DNA of 6,504 bases from positions 1-6,504 of the forward strand of contig JASHSH010000407.1 of assembly GCA_030040955.1 (NCBI GenBank), written 5' to 3'. This DNA is from Rhodospirillales bacterium. Lineage in GTDB: Bacteria > Pseudomonadota > Alphaproteobacteria > Rhodospirillales > Magnetospirillaceae. A program made the position numbers and the translations under genes. Below, in pieces: positions 5,287 through 6,504 of the stretch. A model generated the notes under the pieces. The model did no database searches and was not told the DNA's origin. It was given only the letters and a program-made list of their open reading frames with translations. Position 1 is the stretch's first letter; every line of letters begins with the position of its first letter.

Positions 5287-6357
5287 ATGGCCGACGATAC
5301 CGATTCCAAAACCGAACAGCCATCCGCCCGGCGGCTGAACCGCGCGCACGAGGAAGGCGACGTATTCCAGTCGCACGAGGTCAAGACGGCGGCGATGCTG
5401 CTCGCCGGACTCGCCGTCGTCTGGATCGTCATGCCGATGCTGATGAACCGCCTGGCCGAGGCGATGATCCCGTTCCTGGCGCGGGCCGGCTCGATCCGCA
5501 TCGACACGGTCGGCGGATACCAGACCATGATCGCCGACACGATCATGCGGCTGACCGCGATCCTGGCGATTCCCTTCGGCCTGTTCATCCTGGTCGCGTT
5601 GGTCGCCTCGCTGGCGCAGACCGGCTGGGTCTTCACCACCACCAAGCTCGGCAGCGGACTGGACAAGTTGAGCCCGATGGCGGGACTGCGCCGCCTGTTC
5701 GGCGTCCAGGCGCTGGTCGAGCTGGCGAAGAACATCCTCAAGATCGCGGTGATCGGCGCCATCGCGGTGCTGCTCATCCGCCCGCGCTTCGACGGGATCG
5801 AGCGGCTGACCGACGTCGAGCTGGGCGGTACGCTGGCCTTCCTGCACCGCCTCCTAATCCTGCTGATGGCGACCATCGTCGCCCTCATGCTGATGGTGGC
5901 GGCCGCCGACTGGATCTACCAGCGCTTCACCTTCATGCGCCGCATGCGCATGACCAAGCAGGAGGTGAAGGACGAGCAAAAGCAGACCGAGGGCGACCCG
6001 ATGGTCAAGGCCCGCCTGCGTTCGCTGCGCATCCAGCGCGCGCGGCAGCGGATGATGCAGGCGGTGCCCATGGCCGACGTGGTGGTGACCAACCCCACCC
6101 ACTATGCCTGCGCGCTGAAATACGAGGCCGAGACCATGAACGCGCCGGTCCTGGTCGCCAAGGGCCAGGACCTGATCGCCATCCGCATCCGCCAGATCGC
6201 CGAGGAGAACGAAGTGCCGGTGGTGGAGAATCCGCCGCTGGCGCGCGCTCTCTATGCTACGGTCGAGTTGGACAAGGAAATACCGCCCGAGCATTACAAG
6301 GCGGTCGCCGAGGTCATCAGCTATGTCTTCCGCCTCAAGGGCAAGCTCCGCCACTAG
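5287..6357 (+). CDS. flhB: Flagellar type III export switch protein FlhB
   Basis: The 356-residue protein is FlhB, which sits beside the export gate and switches substrate specificity from rod/hook to filament proteins when its cytoplasmic domain cleaves itself. The N-terminus has the family's SKTEQPSARRLNRAHEEGDV (7-26). Four hydrophobic segments follow at about 35-53, 88-110, 145-164 and 185-207, then a charged linker (MTKQEVKDEQKQTEGDP, 222-238). The autocleavage motif NPTH is at 269-272, the same numbering as in Salmonella FlhB, and cleavage is expected between N269 and P270. It is slightly shorter than the Salmonella protein, mainly at the C-terminus. No clear ribosome binding site precedes the ATG, and the 6-nt gap after fliR suggests translational coupling. 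The last 35 bases overlap the next gene in another frame. Confidence 0.97.
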   Translation: MADDTDSKTEQPSARRLNRAHEEGDVFQSHEVKTAAMLLAGLAVVWIVMPMLMNRLAEAMIPFLARAGSIRIDTVGGYQTMIADTIMRLTAILAIPFGLFILVALVASLAQTGWVFTTTKLGSGLDKLSPMAGLRRLFGVQALVELAKNILKIAVIGAIAVLLIRPRFDGIERLTDVELGGTLAFLHRLLILLMATIVALMLMVAAADWIYQRFTFMRRMRMTKQEVKDEQKQTEGDPMVKARLRSLRIQRARQRMMQAVPMADVVVTNPTHYACALKYEAETMNAPVLVAKGQDLIAIRIRQIAEENEVPVVENPPLARALYATVELDKEIPPEHYKAVAEVISYVFRLKGKLRH

Positions 6358-6504
6358 GGCGTTCGCCGACCCGCTGCTCTGGCTGGGCGCCGCGCTGGTG
6401 GGCGGCGCGATTCTCGCCGGGCTGCGGCTGGAGGTGGCCGCGCTCTACCGCGCCGCCGCCGCGGGCGTGGTGGGCGCGGCGGGTCTCGCCGTCCTGGCCG
6501 GGGC
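6323..6504 (+). CDS. N-terminal fragment of a two-helix membrane protein, candidate CckA sensor kinase
   Basis: A frame opens at ATG 6323-6325, inside the end of flhB, and stays open to the window edge (60 codons). GAGG (6310-6313) stands 9 nt before it. The product starts MSSASRASSATRAFADP and then shows two hydrophobic segments, about 17-36 (LLWLGAALVGGAILAGL) and 43-60, with a short charged turn between. That suits the N-terminus of a membrane sensor protein with both ends in the cytoplasm. From memory, the hybrid histidine kinase gene cckA lies next to flhB in several alphaproteobacteria, including Caulobacter, and CckA begins with two membrane helices. No PAS, kinase or receiver domain is in the window, so the identity rests on position and topology only, and I leave the symbol blank. 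Confidence 0.6.
   Translation, partial: MSSASRASSATRAFADPLLWLGAALVGGAILAGLRLEVAALYRAAAAGVVGAAGLAVLAG

Noticed and set aside
4462..5847. A 461-codon frame on the minus strand opposite fliR and flhB
   Set aside because: It is rich in Gln, Arg, Asp and His in low-complexity order, as antisense frames of GC-rich genes are. It lies opposite two certain genes and has no recognisable domain.

Overview
The window looks like a GC-rich alphaproteobacterial chromosome segment. The reasons are the gene order flgB-flgC-fliE-fliQ-fliR-flhB, a CtrA-like box in front of it, and an overlapping downstream start that fits the N-terminus of the cell-cycle kinase CckA. I cannot fix the genus. Caulobacterales, Sphingomonadales and Rhodospirillales are all possible.

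Left part (1-2111, all minus strand): an accessory locus. Read in the direction of transcription it holds the C-terminal part of a type I secretion adaptor of the HlyD family (1482-2111), a 110-bp gap, a membrane-anchored protein of unknown function (643-1371), and the first 215 codons of an acidic, lysine-free protein (1-646) that runs off the window. The last two genes share an ATGA stop/start overlap. The adaptor lacks its N-terminal membrane segment and the first half of its hairpin, so it is probably a remnant. The DNA below about 1480 is clearly more AT-rich than the rest.

Middle (2112-2996): a short divergent intergenic region with a perfect 10-bp inverted repeat, a complete glutathione S-transferase-family gene (2223-2870, plus), and a 126-bp regulatory gap. 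The gap contains two tandem near-identical dyads 22 bp apart and a TTCA-N7-TTAA box.

Right part (2997-6504, plus strand): a compact flagellar operon. flgB and flgC encode proximal rod proteins. fliE encodes the MS-ring/rod junction protein. fliQ, fliR and flhB encode membrane components of the flagellar type III export apparatus. Gaps shrink from about 40 bp to 6 bp along the operon. A further gene starts inside the end of flhB with a good ribosome binding site and encodes two hydrophobic segments before the window ends. Together these genes build the base of the flagellum and its export gate. If the last gene is cckA, the operon would join flagellar assembly to the CtrA phosphorelay that probably controls it.
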